Shown: piece by piece, positions 51,669 to 59,953 of the stretch
How the letters are laid out: the number at the start of each line of letters is the position of its first letter
How positions within the stretch are numbered: the first letter of the stretch is position 1
Assembly (NCBI GenBank): GCA_964544605.1
Contig: CAZJBX010000009.1
Coordinates: 9,988 to 73,987 of the forward strand
Origin: JAMIFN01 sp964544605
GTDB taxonomy: Bacteria > Pseudomonadota > Gammaproteobacteria > Burkholderiales > Burkholderiaceae_C
Length of the DNA: 64,000 nt
Direction of reading: 5' to 3'
Notes under the pieces: generated by a model
The model's database searches: none
The model's input: only the letters and a program-made list of their open reading frames with translations
Told to the model about the DNA's origin: nothing
Position numbers and translations under genes: made by a program

Positions 51669-51676
51669 GCGGCGGC

Positions 51677-52723
51677 TTAGTCGGGGAACTTCACCACCAC
51701 CTTGCCAGAGGTGGGCACAGATTGGCAAGACAGCACCATGCCGCGCGCCAAATCGCGCTCGCTCAGGGCCTCGTTGTGGCGCATCTCTACCGTGCCTTCT
51801 TCCAGCTTGCACATGCAGGTGGAGCACATGCCCGCTTGGCAAGAATAGGGCGGCTGGATTTTGTTGCGCAGGGCCGCTTCCAAAATCGTTTCGTTTTCGT
51901 TCACATCCACCACATGGGTCTCGCCCCAGAGCTTGATGGTGACCTGTGCGCCATCGACCGCACCGGCGACGGCGCTGTGGTCTTGCTCGGCCCCTTCTTC
52001 GGGCAAGGAGACAAAGCGCTCCACATGCACGGCATCGCCAGGCAAACCAGCGTCCAGCGCGGCGGCTTCGGCGGCATCCATAAAGGCCGCAGGGCCGCAA
52101 ATAAAGACCTCGGGCTGCTGCATGTTGGGCAGTTGCTCTTGAATGAATTTGCCCAAGCTGCCACGGTTGGCAAAGCCATTGTCTTGGTCGAGCCAGTGGA
52201 TGACTTGCAGGCGCTCCATGTAATCCATAGAAAGCTGCTGCAATTTCTCAAGGAAGATGACGCTGGCCCAATCGCGGTTGGCGTAAAACAGCGTGACCTT
52301 GCCCGTGCCGTGCTGCAAGGCGCTGCGGGCGATGGAGAACACGGGGGTGATGCCGCTGCCGCCGGCAAACAGCAGTTTGTCGCGGCTGAGGTCTTTCGAC
52401 AAAAACAGGCCGCTGGGGGGCAGCAGCTCAATGCTGTCGCCTTTTTTCAAGTTGTCGCAGAGCCAGTTGGAGGCGCGGCCATCGGCCACGCGCTTGACGG
52501 TGACGCGGGGGCGCGGGTCCAGCCCAGGGGCCGAAGACATGGAATAGCAACGGGGCAAAAACTTGCCTTGGTGGGGCACGCGCAGGGTCAAAAACTGGCC
52601 CGATTGGTAGGCAAACTGCTCGGCCAGCTCAGGCGGCACATCAAAACTGAAAGACTTGGCCTCATCCGTTTCACTGATGACGGAGGCCACGGTTAGGGTG
52701 ATGTAAGAGGGGTTTGTGCTCAC
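51677..52723 (-). CDS. Ferredoxin-NAD(P)H reductase with C-terminal 2Fe-2S domain, KshB-like
   Basis: A 348-residue iron-sulphur flavoprotein that should pass electrons from NAD(P)H to an oxygenase. The FAD motif is GKFLPRCYSMSSAP (R-x-Y-S) and the NAD site LLFAGGSGITPVFSIARSAL with VFICGPAAFMDA; the C-terminal plant-type ferredoxin has YSCQAGMCSTCMCKLEEGTV and a distant cysteine in MVLSCQSVP. The segment VTVKRVADGRASNWLCDNLK and the overall order closely resemble KshB, the reductase of 3-ketosteroid 9-alpha-hydroxylase. The likely start is GTG 52723 (STNPSYITL), with AAAGG upstream. It is divergent from a KstD-like flavoprotein gene, 99 bases away. No oxygenase gene lies beside it. Confidence 0.82.
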   Translation of the reverse strand: MSTNPSYITLTVASVISETDEAKSFSFDVPPELAEQFAYQSGQFLTLRVPHQGKFLPRCYSMSSAPGLDPRPRVTVKRVADGRASNWLCDNLKKGDSIELLPPSGLFLSKDLSRDKLLFAGGSGITPVFSIARSALQHGTGKVTLFYANRDWASVIFLEKLQQLSMDYMERLQVIHWLDQDNGFANRGSLGKFIQEQLPNMQQPEVFICGPAAFMDAAEAAALDAGLPGDAVHVERFVSLPEEGAEQDHSAVAGAVDGAQVTIKLWGETHVVDVNENETILEAALRNKIQPPYSCQAGMCSTCMCKLEEGTVEMRHNEALSERDLARGMVLSCQSVPTSGKVVVKFPD

Positions 52724-52822
52724 GCGGCAACCTTTGCATGAATGACTTAAAGCGCTCGATTTTATCGCCAGCGGCCATTGCATAATTGGCCCCCATCAAG
52801 CAACGCTGAGGAGACTGGGCTT

Positions 52823-54532
52823 ATGAGCAAAATTGAAAACGCCGATAAACAGCAATCTGCCATCACGATTCGGCCCCCGCGCCGCATTGAGAGCGCCGCG
52901 CAAGAAGCCTGGAACGGCAGCGCCGATGTGATTGTGGTGGGCTGGGGCTTGGCCGGTGCCAGCGCTGCCCTGCAAGCGCGTGAGGACGGGCAAGAAGTCT
53001 TGTTGCTGGAGCGCTTTGACGGCGGCGGTGCCAGCCGCATGTCGGGCGGCATTGTGTACGCTGGCGGCGGCACGCCCTACCAAAAGGCGGCAGGCTTTGA
53101 TGGCGACACGGTGGACAATATGTTCACTTATTTGAAAAAAGAAAACCAAGGCCGCGTCAGCGATGCCACTTTGCGCCGCTTTTGCGAAGACAGCGCGGGC
53201 AATTTGGCTTGGCTGGAGCAGCACGGCGCGCGCTATGAGGCGAGCTTTCTCAAGCACAAAACCTCTTACCCGCCGAAAAGCAAATTCTTCTACTACTCAG
53301 GCAATGAAATCGTGCCCGCCTACCGCACGGCCGGCCACCCGCCCATGCCGCGCGGCCACCGCACTTGTGGCGCCAATCTCTCAGGCGAGGCCCTGATGGA
53401 TGCCATGCAAGCGGCCACACAAAAAAGCGGCACCAAGGTGATGATGCAAACCGTGGTGGATCGCTTGGTGGTGGATGCCCAAGGCACAGTGGTGGGCGTG
53501 GAATGCTATGTGCTGCCGCCTGAACACCCCTTGACCAAACGCCACCATAAGCTTTCGCTCAGCATTCCGAAGTGGCGCACCAGTATTCCTGTGTGGTCGC
53601 AAAAAATGCGCAATGAGCAAGCCCGCATTGAAAAAGAACTGATTGGCAGCGGCGCGGCGCAACTGCAATTGCTGCGCGCCCGCAAAGGCGTGGTGCTGGC
53701 CACAGGCGGCTTTGTTTTGAACCCGCAAATGGTGGCCGAACATGCGCCCCACTTTGCGCCCGCCTTCCACATTGGCGCAGGCGGCTGCGATGGCAGCGGC
53801 ATCCGCATGGGCCAAACCGTGGGCGGCGATACGGGCTATATGAACAATTTTTCAGGCTGGCGTTTTATCACCCCACCCGTCACTTGGCCCAAAGGCATTG
53901 TGGTGAACCGCCAAGGCGCGCGCTTTTGCAACGAGCAGGTTTATGGCGAGCGCCTCGGCCATGAATTGATGGAGCACCAAGGCGGCAAGGCTTGGCTGAT
54001 TTTGGACAAACGCTTGTTCAAAGAGGCCCGCACCGAATGCCTCACCGGTGGCTGGTGGTATTTCCAATGGCTGCCCGCCCTCATCACCATGGCGCTGGCG
54101 AAAAAAGCCGCCACGCCCGAAGCCTTGGCCGCCAAAATCGGCGCGGATGCCGCCACCTTGCGGGCAGAAATCGATGCCTATAACGCCGCTTGCGACCGCC
54201 CCAGCAGCGACGAATTGCAGCCCAGCGACCCGCAGGGCAAAACCCCCGATATGTGCCAAAAACTGGTGCAAGGCCCGTATTACGCCCTTGATATTTCGGT
54301 GCAATCACCCGCCCTGCCTATGGCCGCCATCACCCTAGGCGGCCTGCGTGTGAGTGAGGATAGCGGCTTGGTGCTCAATGCCCAAGGCGAGGCCATCCCC
54401 GGCCTTTACGCTGTGGGTCGCGCCGCCGTGGGCATTCCATCGGGGCGCTATATCAGCGGCTTGTCGCTGGCCGATTGCGTCTTTTCTGGCCGCCGTGCGG
54501 GCCGCCATGTGGCCAGCGTGCAGGCCAGCTAA
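52823..54532 (+). CDS. FAD-binding dehydrogenase, 3-ketosteroid dehydrogenase-like
   Basis: A 569-residue flavoprotein of the fumarate-reductase/ketosteroid-dehydrogenase superfamily. The FAD motif is VIVVGWGLAGASAALQARED; the glycine-rich ASRMSGGIVYAGGGTPYQKA and the C-terminal ALPMAAITLGGLRVSED with GLYAVGRAAVGIPSGRYISG match 3-ketosteroid Delta-dehydrogenases and their flavoprotein relatives. GAGGAG precedes ATG 52823. It has no signal peptide and should be cytoplasmic. The divergent KshB-like reductase makes steroid ring desaturation plausible, but the substrate is an inference. ptsI follows after 17 bases. Confidence 0.78.
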   Translation: MSKIENADKQQSAITIRPPRRIESAAQEAWNGSADVIVVGWGLAGASAALQAREDGQEVLLLERFDGGGASRMSGGIVYAGGGTPYQKAAGFDGDTVDNMFTYLKKENQGRVSDATLRRFCEDSAGNLAWLEQHGARYEASFLKHKTSYPPKSKFFYYSGNEIVPAYRTAGHPPMPRGHRTCGANLSGEALMDAMQAATQKSGTKVMMQTVVDRLVVDAQGTVVGVECYVLPPEHPLTKRHHKLSLSIPKWRTSIPVWSQKMRNEQARIEKELIGSGAAQLQLLRARKGVVLATGGFVLNPQMVAEHAPHFAPAFHIGAGGCDGSGIRMGQTVGGDTGYMNNFSGWRFITPPVTWPKGIVVNRQGARFCNEQVYGERLGHELMEHQGGKAWLILDKRLFKEARTECLTGGWWYFQWLPALITMALAKKAATPEALAAKIGADAATLRAEIDAYNAACDRPSSDELQPSDPQGKTPDMCQKLVQGPYYALDISVQSPALPMAAITLGGLRVSEDSGLVLNAQGEAIPGLYAVGRAAVGIPSGRYISGLSLADCVFSGRRAGRHVASVQAS

Positions 54533-54549
54533 ACACCCCGCCGCCACAC

Positions 54550-56193
54550 ATGAGCGCCTGCATACAAGGCCGCGCCGCCGCAACGGGCTTGGCCTTGGGC
54601 CAGGCCCTGCACTGGGCTGCGGCGGTCTTGCAGGCCGATGAGGGCATTGCCGCCGCGCAAGTGCCTGCCGAACAAGGCCGCTTCACCCAAGCCTGCCAAG
54701 CCGCCGCCGCTGAATTAGAAGCCGAGCGCCACGCCCTGCCTGCGGGCAGCCCGCCCGCGCTGGCCGAGCTGCTGGACTTGCACCATATGCTGCTGCAAGA
54801 CCCCGATATGCTGGCGACCGTGCACGCCCTGATTGCCGCTGAACACCTCAGTGCCGAAGCCGCCTTACAGCAGCAAAGCCAAAGCTGGGCCGCCGTCTTT
54901 GCCGCCGCTGATGATGCCTATTTGCAAGAGCGCCAAGCCGATATGCAGCAACTGAGCCAGCGCCTGCTGCGCCAACTGCAAGGCGGCGATGCCCTTGGCC
55001 CCCTGTTGGCGCAAGTGCAGGCCCAGCCCACGGTGCTGCTGGCCGATGATGTGCTGCCCAGCGATGTCTGGCGCTTGCAGCAAGCGGGCTTGCAAGGCTT
55101 GGCCACGGCCCAAGGCGGGCCCACGGGCCACACCGCACTCGTCGCCCGCAGCTTGCAACTGCCCTGCGTCGTCGGCTTGGGCACGGCCTTGGTGCAAGTG
55201 CCGCAAGGCAGCCCTGCCGCCCTTGATGGCGAGGCGGGGCAACTGCACCACGGCCTCAGCACCGCCGAGCAAGCGGCTTGGCAAACGCGGCTGAGGGCGC
55301 AAGAAACTGCGGATATGCAGCGAGAAAGTTTGCGCTCACTACCTTGCCAAACCCCAACGGGCGAACGGGTCTTCCTCTATGCCAACATCGAGCGCAGCGC
55401 AGATGCCGCCGCCGCCCACGCTGCGGGGGCCGATGGCGTGGGCCTGTTCCGCAGCGAATACCTCTTTATGGGCCGCCCCAGCCTGCCCACGGAAGACGAG
55501 CAATACGCCGCCTATGCCCAAGCCCTGCAAGGCATGGCGGGCCGCCCCGTCACCATCCGCACCCTGGACGCAGGCGCAGACAAACCCCTGCAAGCCCTGC
55601 CCCTGCCGCCCGAGGCCAACCCCGCCCTTGGCCTGCGCGGCATCCGCCTCAGCCTGGCCCAGCCCGCCATCTTCAAAACCCAATTGCGTGCCCTCTTGCG
55701 CGCCGCCCAGCACGGCCCCTTGGCCATCATGTTTCCCATGGTCAGCAGCGTGGCCGAACTCGAAGCCGCCCTCGCCCTGCTGGGGCAATGCCGTGCCGAA
55801 CTCACGCAAGCGGGCCAAACCCACGGCCCCCTGCAAGTGGGCGCCATGGTGGAAGTCCCCGCCGCCGCCTTCATCGCCACTGAGCTGCTACAGCGCCTCG
55901 ACTTCCTCTCCATCGGCAGCAACGACCTCATTCAATACACCCTGGCTGCTGACCGGGGCCACCCCAGCTTGGCCGCGCTTTATCAGCCCCAGCATCCCGC
56001 CGTGCTGGCCCTCATTGAAATGACACTGGCCGCAGGCCGCAAAGCTGGCAAAGCCGTCAGCCTCTGCGGCGATATGGCCGCCGACCCAGAATGCACCCAC
56101 CGCTTGCTTGGCCTTGGCCTGCGGCACTTCTCTATGCCTGTGGGTGAACTCTTGCGGGTGAAGGAAAGGGTGCTGGGCTGGGGCGACGCATAA
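54550..56193 (+). CDS. ptsI: Phosphoenolpyruvate-protein phosphotransferase, Enzyme I
   Basis: A 547-residue Enzyme I, slightly shorter than E. coli EI (575). The phosphorylated histidine is in GLATAQGGPTGHTALVARSL; VGLFRSEYLFMGRPSLPTED, VTIRTLDAGADKPL, MFPMVSSVAELEAAL, VGAMVEVPAAAFIA, FLSIGSNDLIQYTLAADRG and VSLCGDMAADPECTHRLLG follow in the family's order. No ptsH or EIIA gene is adjacent, although in Betaproteobacteria these normally precede ptsI in a nitrogen-type PTS; the preceding gene is the KstD-like flavoprotein. The ATG at 54550 gives the HPr-interacting N-terminus its usual start. Confidence 0.92.
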   Translation: MSACIQGRAAATGLALGQALHWAAAVLQADEGIAAAQVPAEQGRFTQACQAAAAELEAERHALPAGSPPALAELLDLHHMLLQDPDMLATVHALIAAEHLSAEAALQQQSQSWAAVFAAADDAYLQERQADMQQLSQRLLRQLQGGDALGPLLAQVQAQPTVLLADDVLPSDVWRLQQAGLQGLATAQGGPTGHTALVARSLQLPCVVGLGTALVQVPQGSPAALDGEAGQLHHGLSTAEQAAWQTRLRAQETADMQRESLRSLPCQTPTGERVFLYANIERSADAAAAHAAGADGVGLFRSEYLFMGRPSLPTEDEQYAAYAQALQGMAGRPVTIRTLDAGADKPLQALPLPPEANPALGLRGIRLSLAQPAIFKTQLRALLRAAQHGPLAIMFPMVSSVAELEAALALLGQCRAELTQAGQTHGPLQVGAMVEVPAAAFIATELLQRLDFLSIGSNDLIQYTLAADRGHPSLAALYQPQHPAVLALIEMTLAAGRKAGKAVSLCGDMAADPECTHRLLGLGLRHFSMPVGELLRVKERVLGWGDA

Positions 56194-56217
56194 GCCTTGG
56201 CGCAAAGCGCACCCACC

Positions 56218-56306
56218 CGTCATTGCCGCCCTCTCATCTCGTCATTGCCGTCCTCTCATCTCGTCATTGCCGTCCTCTCATCTCGTCATTGCCGTCCTCT
56301 CATCTC
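56218..56306 (+). repeat. 22-bp tandem repeat ending in the assembly gap
   Basis: The unit CGTCATTGCC plus GTCCTCTCATCT starts at 56218, 56240, 56262 and 56284; the first copy has one difference. The fourth runs directly into the Ns, so the true number of copies is unknown and probably larger. CGTCATTGC is also the first part of the type A stem-loop. Confidence 0.9.
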
Positions 56307-56406
56307 NNNNNNNNNNNNNNNNNNNNNNNNNNNNNNNNNNNNNNNNNNNNNNNNNNNNNNNNNNNNNNNNNNNNNNNNNNNNNNNNNNNNNNNNNNNNNN
56401 NNNNNN
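56307..56406. other. Assembly gap of 100 N
   Basis: Exactly 100 N, a conventional placeholder of unknown true length. The left edge lies in the 22-bp tandem repeat and the right edge begins with a type A stem-loop, so repeat collapse explains the gap. Confidence 0.99.
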
Positions 56407-56432
56407 GTCATTGCGGGCTTGACCCGCAATCT
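56407..56432 (+). repeat. Type A stem-loop at the right edge of the gap
   Basis: GTC followed by ATTGCGGG-CTTGA-CCCGCAAT and CT, identical to the copy at 18237-18262. On the minus strand it is part of the reading frame of the GIY-YIG gene. Confidence 0.85.
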
Positions 56433-56745
56433 GAGCGACGAGGGCTCCACTGACGCCGATGCTTTCGGCAAGATCACGCCACTGAGGATTCATGTTGGCA
56501 ACGAGGCTATTCTTCCATTCTCGTTTCCAGTTTTTAATTTGCTTTTCTCGTTGGATGGCGCCTATGAAGTATTCGCCTGCTTCGTAGTAGACCAGTTTGG
56601 TGCAGCGGTATTTGGCTGTGAAGCAATCACTGTTGAGCATGCTTTTGTGCTCGGCTACGCGGCGTGGGAGGTTGTTGGTGGCACCAATGTAGAGTACGCT
56701 GTTATCACGGTTGCTCATGAAGTAAACGAAGGCTGATTTGCTCAT
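56407..56745 (-). CDS. GIY-YIG endonuclease domain protein, C-terminus running into the gap
   Basis: At least 113 residues from ATG 56745. The domain begins SAFVYFMSNRDNSVLYIGAT (Y-F ... Y-I-G), followed by RRVAEHKSMLNSDCFTAKYR, LVYYEAGEYFIGAIQREKQI and KNWKREWKNSLVANMNPQWR, the order seen in small stand-alone GIY-YIG proteins of the UvrC-like YhbQ group. The conserved arginine and glutamate of the nuclease site (RR, RE) are visible. The reading frame then enters the inverted type A stem-loop (AQIAGQARND) and the assembly gap, so the real stop is unknown. The domain is complete; the tail is repeat-derived. Such proteins have no settled cellular role. Confidence 0.82.
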
Positions 56746-56789
56746 GTCGTTTGCAGTGGGTTAGAGGGTGGGGTCAGTGTTGCTTTTAT

Positions 56790-56929
56790 GAGATTGCGGG
56801 TCAAGCCCGCAATGACGATTTTTTTATTGCGGCGCTCCTGCTCCTACTTCGTCATGCTGAACTTGATTGAAGCATCTCGGTTTTCGTGGTGGTGGAGATT
56901 GCGGCTCGGGGGCCGCAATGACGCAGCAG
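56790..56929. repeat. Cluster of three stem-loop elements
   Basis: At 56790-56817 an inverted type A element (ATTGCGGG-TCAAG-CCCGCAAT); at about 56849-56880 an imperfect type B element (TGCTGAA...TTGA...AGCA); at about 56896-56929 a variant with ATTGCGGC-TCGGG-GGCCGCAAT. The stretch 56746-57044 holds these and several short ATGACG(C/A)AG-containing fragments, and no gene. Confidence 0.75.
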
Positions 56930-57044
56930 AAGAAGGGCCACAATGACGCAGCAGCAGAAGCGCCCTAATGACGAAGTAGAAAAGAAAGCGCCTTGATGAA
57001 ATGGGTGTTATTGGGTGTTGAAATGGTTTTGCGGGTGCAGCAGC

Positions 57045-57974
57045 TCAGTCCAGCAGTTCACCCAGCCAGTCGCGCGGGGCTTGGCCACGGCCTTGCCACC
57101 AGCGGCGCAGGCCATGCCAGCCGCTTTTGGGCGCAGCTTGCAGGCGCAGCCAGCGTTGCGGGCCGCACAGCAGCAGTTCAAATTCGCCTTGCGCTGCCGC
57201 AGCCTGCCATTGCGGCAATTGGTGTTGCAGCAGTTGCTGCCAGGCGCTGCGCCAGTTTTGCACTTGGCCCGCCACAGCCGCTTGCATGAGTTCGGCCTGC
57301 ATGTGCGGCAGGCTGGCGGCATCCACCTCAGCCGGCCATGCGCCAAGGCCATCGACCCAGAGGCTGTTGAGGGTGCTTTGGCGGCGCGCTTCACGGGCGA
57401 TATTGACGGGGTGGTTGTAAAGCAGCATTTGCGCCTCCGTCATCAGCGCGTGCAGGGCGGGTGGCGCGGCCTCCAGCCAAGGGCGCAAATTGTGGCCAGC
57501 GGCGGCCTCTAGGCTGGGTAGGGGCGCGTGCAGCAGTTTTTGCCACGGCCCTTCAAGCGCGGCATGGCGGGCGTAAGGCGGCAGCACGGGGTAGTCGGTC
57601 AGCGCCACGCCGTGTTCGGCCAGCAAGGGCTGCAAATCGGCCCACAGTGCTTTGGCCTCGGCTTCTTCTAGGGCCATATGGGCGGGGTGGCGCAATTGGC
57701 CGTCGTTCATGCCCATTTGCCAATGGCACAAACTCCAGCGGCTCCACACTTCTTGCGGCTGTGGGTGCAAAAGCTGCGCCTGCCGCGCCCACGCCGTGGC
57801 CGGCCAATGCGCTTGCCCCACGGCTTGGGCCAGCAGTTGCTCATGGGCCAGCAGGCCGTCTGCCGCCCTGCCTGCTTCGGCCTGCAAGCCGTTGAAGAAG
57901 GCATACAAGGCGCTCAAATCCAAGCCCTCAGCCGCGCCGGGCAGCCAGGCCGCATAGGGCAAAAGCACGCGCAT
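57045..57974 (-). CDS. RpfE-like protein (phosphoglycerate-mutase-like fold)
   Basis: A 309-residue protein resembling RpfE of Xanthomonas, found across beta- and gammaproteobacteria near recJ. The most telling segment is LLYNHPVNIAREARRQSTLN followed by SLWVDGLGAWP, where the family has H-P-V-N-x-x-R-E and N-S-L-W-x-x-G. The N-terminal part is rich in Ala and Trp; a QMGMNDGQL segment lies near residue 105. ATG 57974 (MRVLLPYAAWLPG) gives the family's usual start. Its biochemical function is not known. It follows the DUF2214 gene by four bases, so the two are coupled. Confidence 0.72.
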   Translation of the reverse strand: MRVLLPYAAWLPGAAEGLDLSALYAFFNGLQAEAGRAADGLLAHEQLLAQAVGQAHWPATAWARQAQLLHPQPQEVWSRWSLCHWQMGMNDGQLRHPAHMALEEAEAKALWADLQPLLAEHGVALTDYPVLPPYARHAALEGPWQKLLHAPLPSLEAAAGHNLRPWLEAAPPALHALMTEAQMLLYNHPVNIAREARRQSTLNSLWVDGLGAWPAEVDAASLPHMQAELMQAAVAGQVQNWRSAWQQLLQHQLPQWQAAAAQGEFELLLCGPQRWLRLQAAPKSGWHGLRRWWQGRGQAPRDWLGELLD

Positions 57975-57978
57975 GGTT

Positions 57979-58443
57979 TTAAGCCCCAAAACCGTGCATA
58001 CCACGCGCCATGAGTACGGCAAAAATCGGCACCAGCAGCATCACATGGCTGCTGATCATGACCCAGCGCTTGGCGCGGCGCAGCTCGGCCTCAGTGGGCA
58101 GGCCGCCGCCCGCGTCCAGTTGCGTTTTCCAGCGTTTGAAGGCCAGCAAGGCAGGCACATTCAGGGCAAACAGCAGGGCCACCAAAGTGAGTTTGATGTG
58201 CATGATGGGGTTGCTCCAATACCAGCTTGGCGGCTTACCAAAGTAGTACATGCGCAGCAGGCCAGAGGCCAGCACCAACACCATCGCCAGTTGGGTGATA
58301 AAGGACAGGCGCTGCAAGCGCTGCACCAGTGCTGGGCCGAGCCATTCGGGGCGCAGCACCGCCGCTTGTGCGGCCTGAAACACAATCAGCGTAAAGATGA
58401 AAGCAAAGTGCAGATAAGCGGGGGCGGCAGAAAGTAAGGCCAT
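57979..58443 (-). CDS. DUF2214-family membrane protein
   Basis: A 154-residue protein with four predicted membrane helices. Recognisable family segments are APAYLHFAFIFTLIVFQAAQ, LSFITQLAMVLVLASGLLRM, YYFGKPPSWYWSNPIMHIK and LRRAKRWVMISSHVMLLVPI. The start at ATG 58443 (MALLSAAPAYLHF) places the first helix directly at the N-terminus; ATG 58482 is the alternative and would add 13 polar residues. The family has histidines within the helices, suggesting haem or metal, but no function is established. Confidence 0.75.
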   Translation of the reverse strand: MALLSAAPAYLHFAFIFTLIVFQAAQAAVLRPEWLGPALVQRLQRLSFITQLAMVLVLASGLLRMYYFGKPPSWYWSNPIMHIKLTLVALLFALNVPALLAFKRWKTQLDAGGGLPTEAELRRAKRWVMISSHVMLLVPIFAVLMARGMHGFGA

Positions 58444-58718
58444 AGCAGTCTTTTCCGTGGTGAATTCTTCGAGGGCAATCATTGTGCCAGTAGGCAAAAG
58501 CCCGTAAAATTCGCCGTCTATGCTCTCAGCGTAATTCAATACAAGAGATAAAGGGTGGGCGCTAAGACCCGACTGAGGCAATTTGAGCTGGCTTGTGCTG
58601 TGTGCAGGTTGGTTTTTTTATTTGTTTTGTTTAGGGACAAGCCACGGGTGAAGCCATGGTTCCTCGCTCAGCCTAGCCAGGAGCCGCCGCCACATCCGCA
58701 GCTTGGCAGCACATCGCT

Positions 58719-59948
58719 ATGCCGCATATTTTTCGTTTTCTGGCCCTTTCCGCTTGCGCTATGGGCTTGGCCGCTTGCCAAGCCCTCACGGGTGAGTCCA
58801 GCGCCATCTATCTGCCCCCTGTTGATGCCGCGCAAGACCCCTTTGTGCAGCAGCCGCTGGAGCTGGGCGCTGGCAGCGCCGCCCCCGCCACTGGCCCTGC
58901 GGCCTTGGCTGCGCCCGCAGGCACGGCCCTGCCCTCTGTTACTTACGACCCCAATCAGGTGCGCCTGCAAGCCATCACGCCAGAGCTGATTGCGCAAATG
59001 CGCCAAGGCCCCAGCGCCGCCAGCCGCAGCGCCCAAGCGCTGATGGGCACGGCGGGCGAATACCGCATTGGCGCGGGCGATGTGCTGGGCATCACCGTGT
59101 GGGACTTCCCTGAGCTCAACCAAAGCAGCGGCTCCAGCACCGCCAGCTCAGATGCCGCCACCGCTGGCGGCAGCGGCTTTTTGGTCGATCGCGCGGGCTA
59201 TATCCAATTTCCTCACATTGGCAAATTCCATGTGGCGGGCCTGACGGAATCGCAGGCCCACAGCCGCATCACGCAAGCCCTCAGCCGCGTGCTGCGCAAC
59301 CCCCAGCTCACCGTGCGCGTGCAAAACTACCGCAGCCAGCGCGTGTATGTGGATGGCGATGTCAAAACCCCAGGCGTGTACAGCATCACCGATTTGCCCA
59401 TGACCCTGCCTGAAGCGCTCAACCGCGCTGGCGGCGGCAATGCCAATGCCGACCTCAGCCGCCTGCAAATTCTGCGCGGCCAACGCAGCCACACCATCAA
59501 CTACCCTGCCCTGCTCGCCAGCGGCCAAAACCCCAGCCAAATCTTGCTCGCGCATGGCGACATCCTGCGTGTGCCCAGCCGCGATGAAAGCAAAGTCTTT
59601 GTCATTGGCGAAGTCAAACGCCCCAAATCATTGCCCCTGCACAATGGCCGCCTCAGCCTGAATGCCGCCTTGGGTGAGGCCGAGGGCCTCATGCCCGTGG
59701 CCGCCAAAGCCAAGCAGGTCTATGTCATCCGCACCCGTGAGGACGACAGCGGCGGCGCGCCCACCGTCTTCCAGCTCGATGCCCGCAACCCTGCGGCCTT
59801 GATTTTGGCCGAGCAATTCCAACTGCAAGCGCAAGATGTGGTCTATGTCGATGCCTCATCCTTGGCCACTTGGAATCGCATCATCAGCCTCATCCTGCCC
59901 ACCGCTGCGCTGCTTAAATCCACGGGCGATGTGCGCGACCGCTACTGA
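58719..59948 (+). CDS. wza: Outer-membrane polysaccharide export protein Wza
   Basis: A 409-residue lipoprotein that forms the outer-membrane channel for capsule or exopolysaccharide export. The signal peptide ends in the lipobox LAAC (Cys20). The polysaccharide-export (Poly_export) domain has GEYRIGAGDVLGITVWDFPE, AGYIQFPHIGKFHVAGLTES and NPQLTVRVQNYRSQRVYVDG; two SLBB-type segments follow (GDVKTPGVYSITDLPMTLPE and VFVIGEVKRPKSLPLHNGRL), then a C-terminal helix (WNRIISLILPTAALLKSTGD) that spans the membrane. An unusual Ala/Pro/Gly-rich linker occupies residues 45-100. It begins the export cluster; the 275 bases upstream hold a T-rich stretch but no promoter I would name. Confidence 0.92.
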   Translation: MPHIFRFLALSACAMGLAACQALTGESSAIYLPPVDAAQDPFVQQPLELGAGSAAPATGPAALAAPAGTALPSVTYDPNQVRLQAITPELIAQMRQGPSAASRSAQALMGTAGEYRIGAGDVLGITVWDFPELNQSSGSSTASSDAATAGGSGFLVDRAGYIQFPHIGKFHVAGLTESQAHSRITQALSRVLRNPQLTVRVQNYRSQRVYVDGDVKTPGVYSITDLPMTLPEALNRAGGGNANADLSRLQILRGQRSHTINYPALLASGQNPSQILLAHGDILRVPSRDESKVFVIGEVKRPKSLPLHNGRLSLNAALGEAEGLMPVAAKAKQVYVIRTREDDSGGAPTVFQLDARNPAALILAEQFQLQAQDVVYVDASSLATWNRIISLILPTAALLKSTGDVRDRY

Positions 59949-59953
59949 TTACC

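Noticed and set aside
56218..56306. CRISPR array
   Set aside because: The 22-bp copies are directly adjacent with no spacers, and no cas gene is nearby; this is a tandem repeat.
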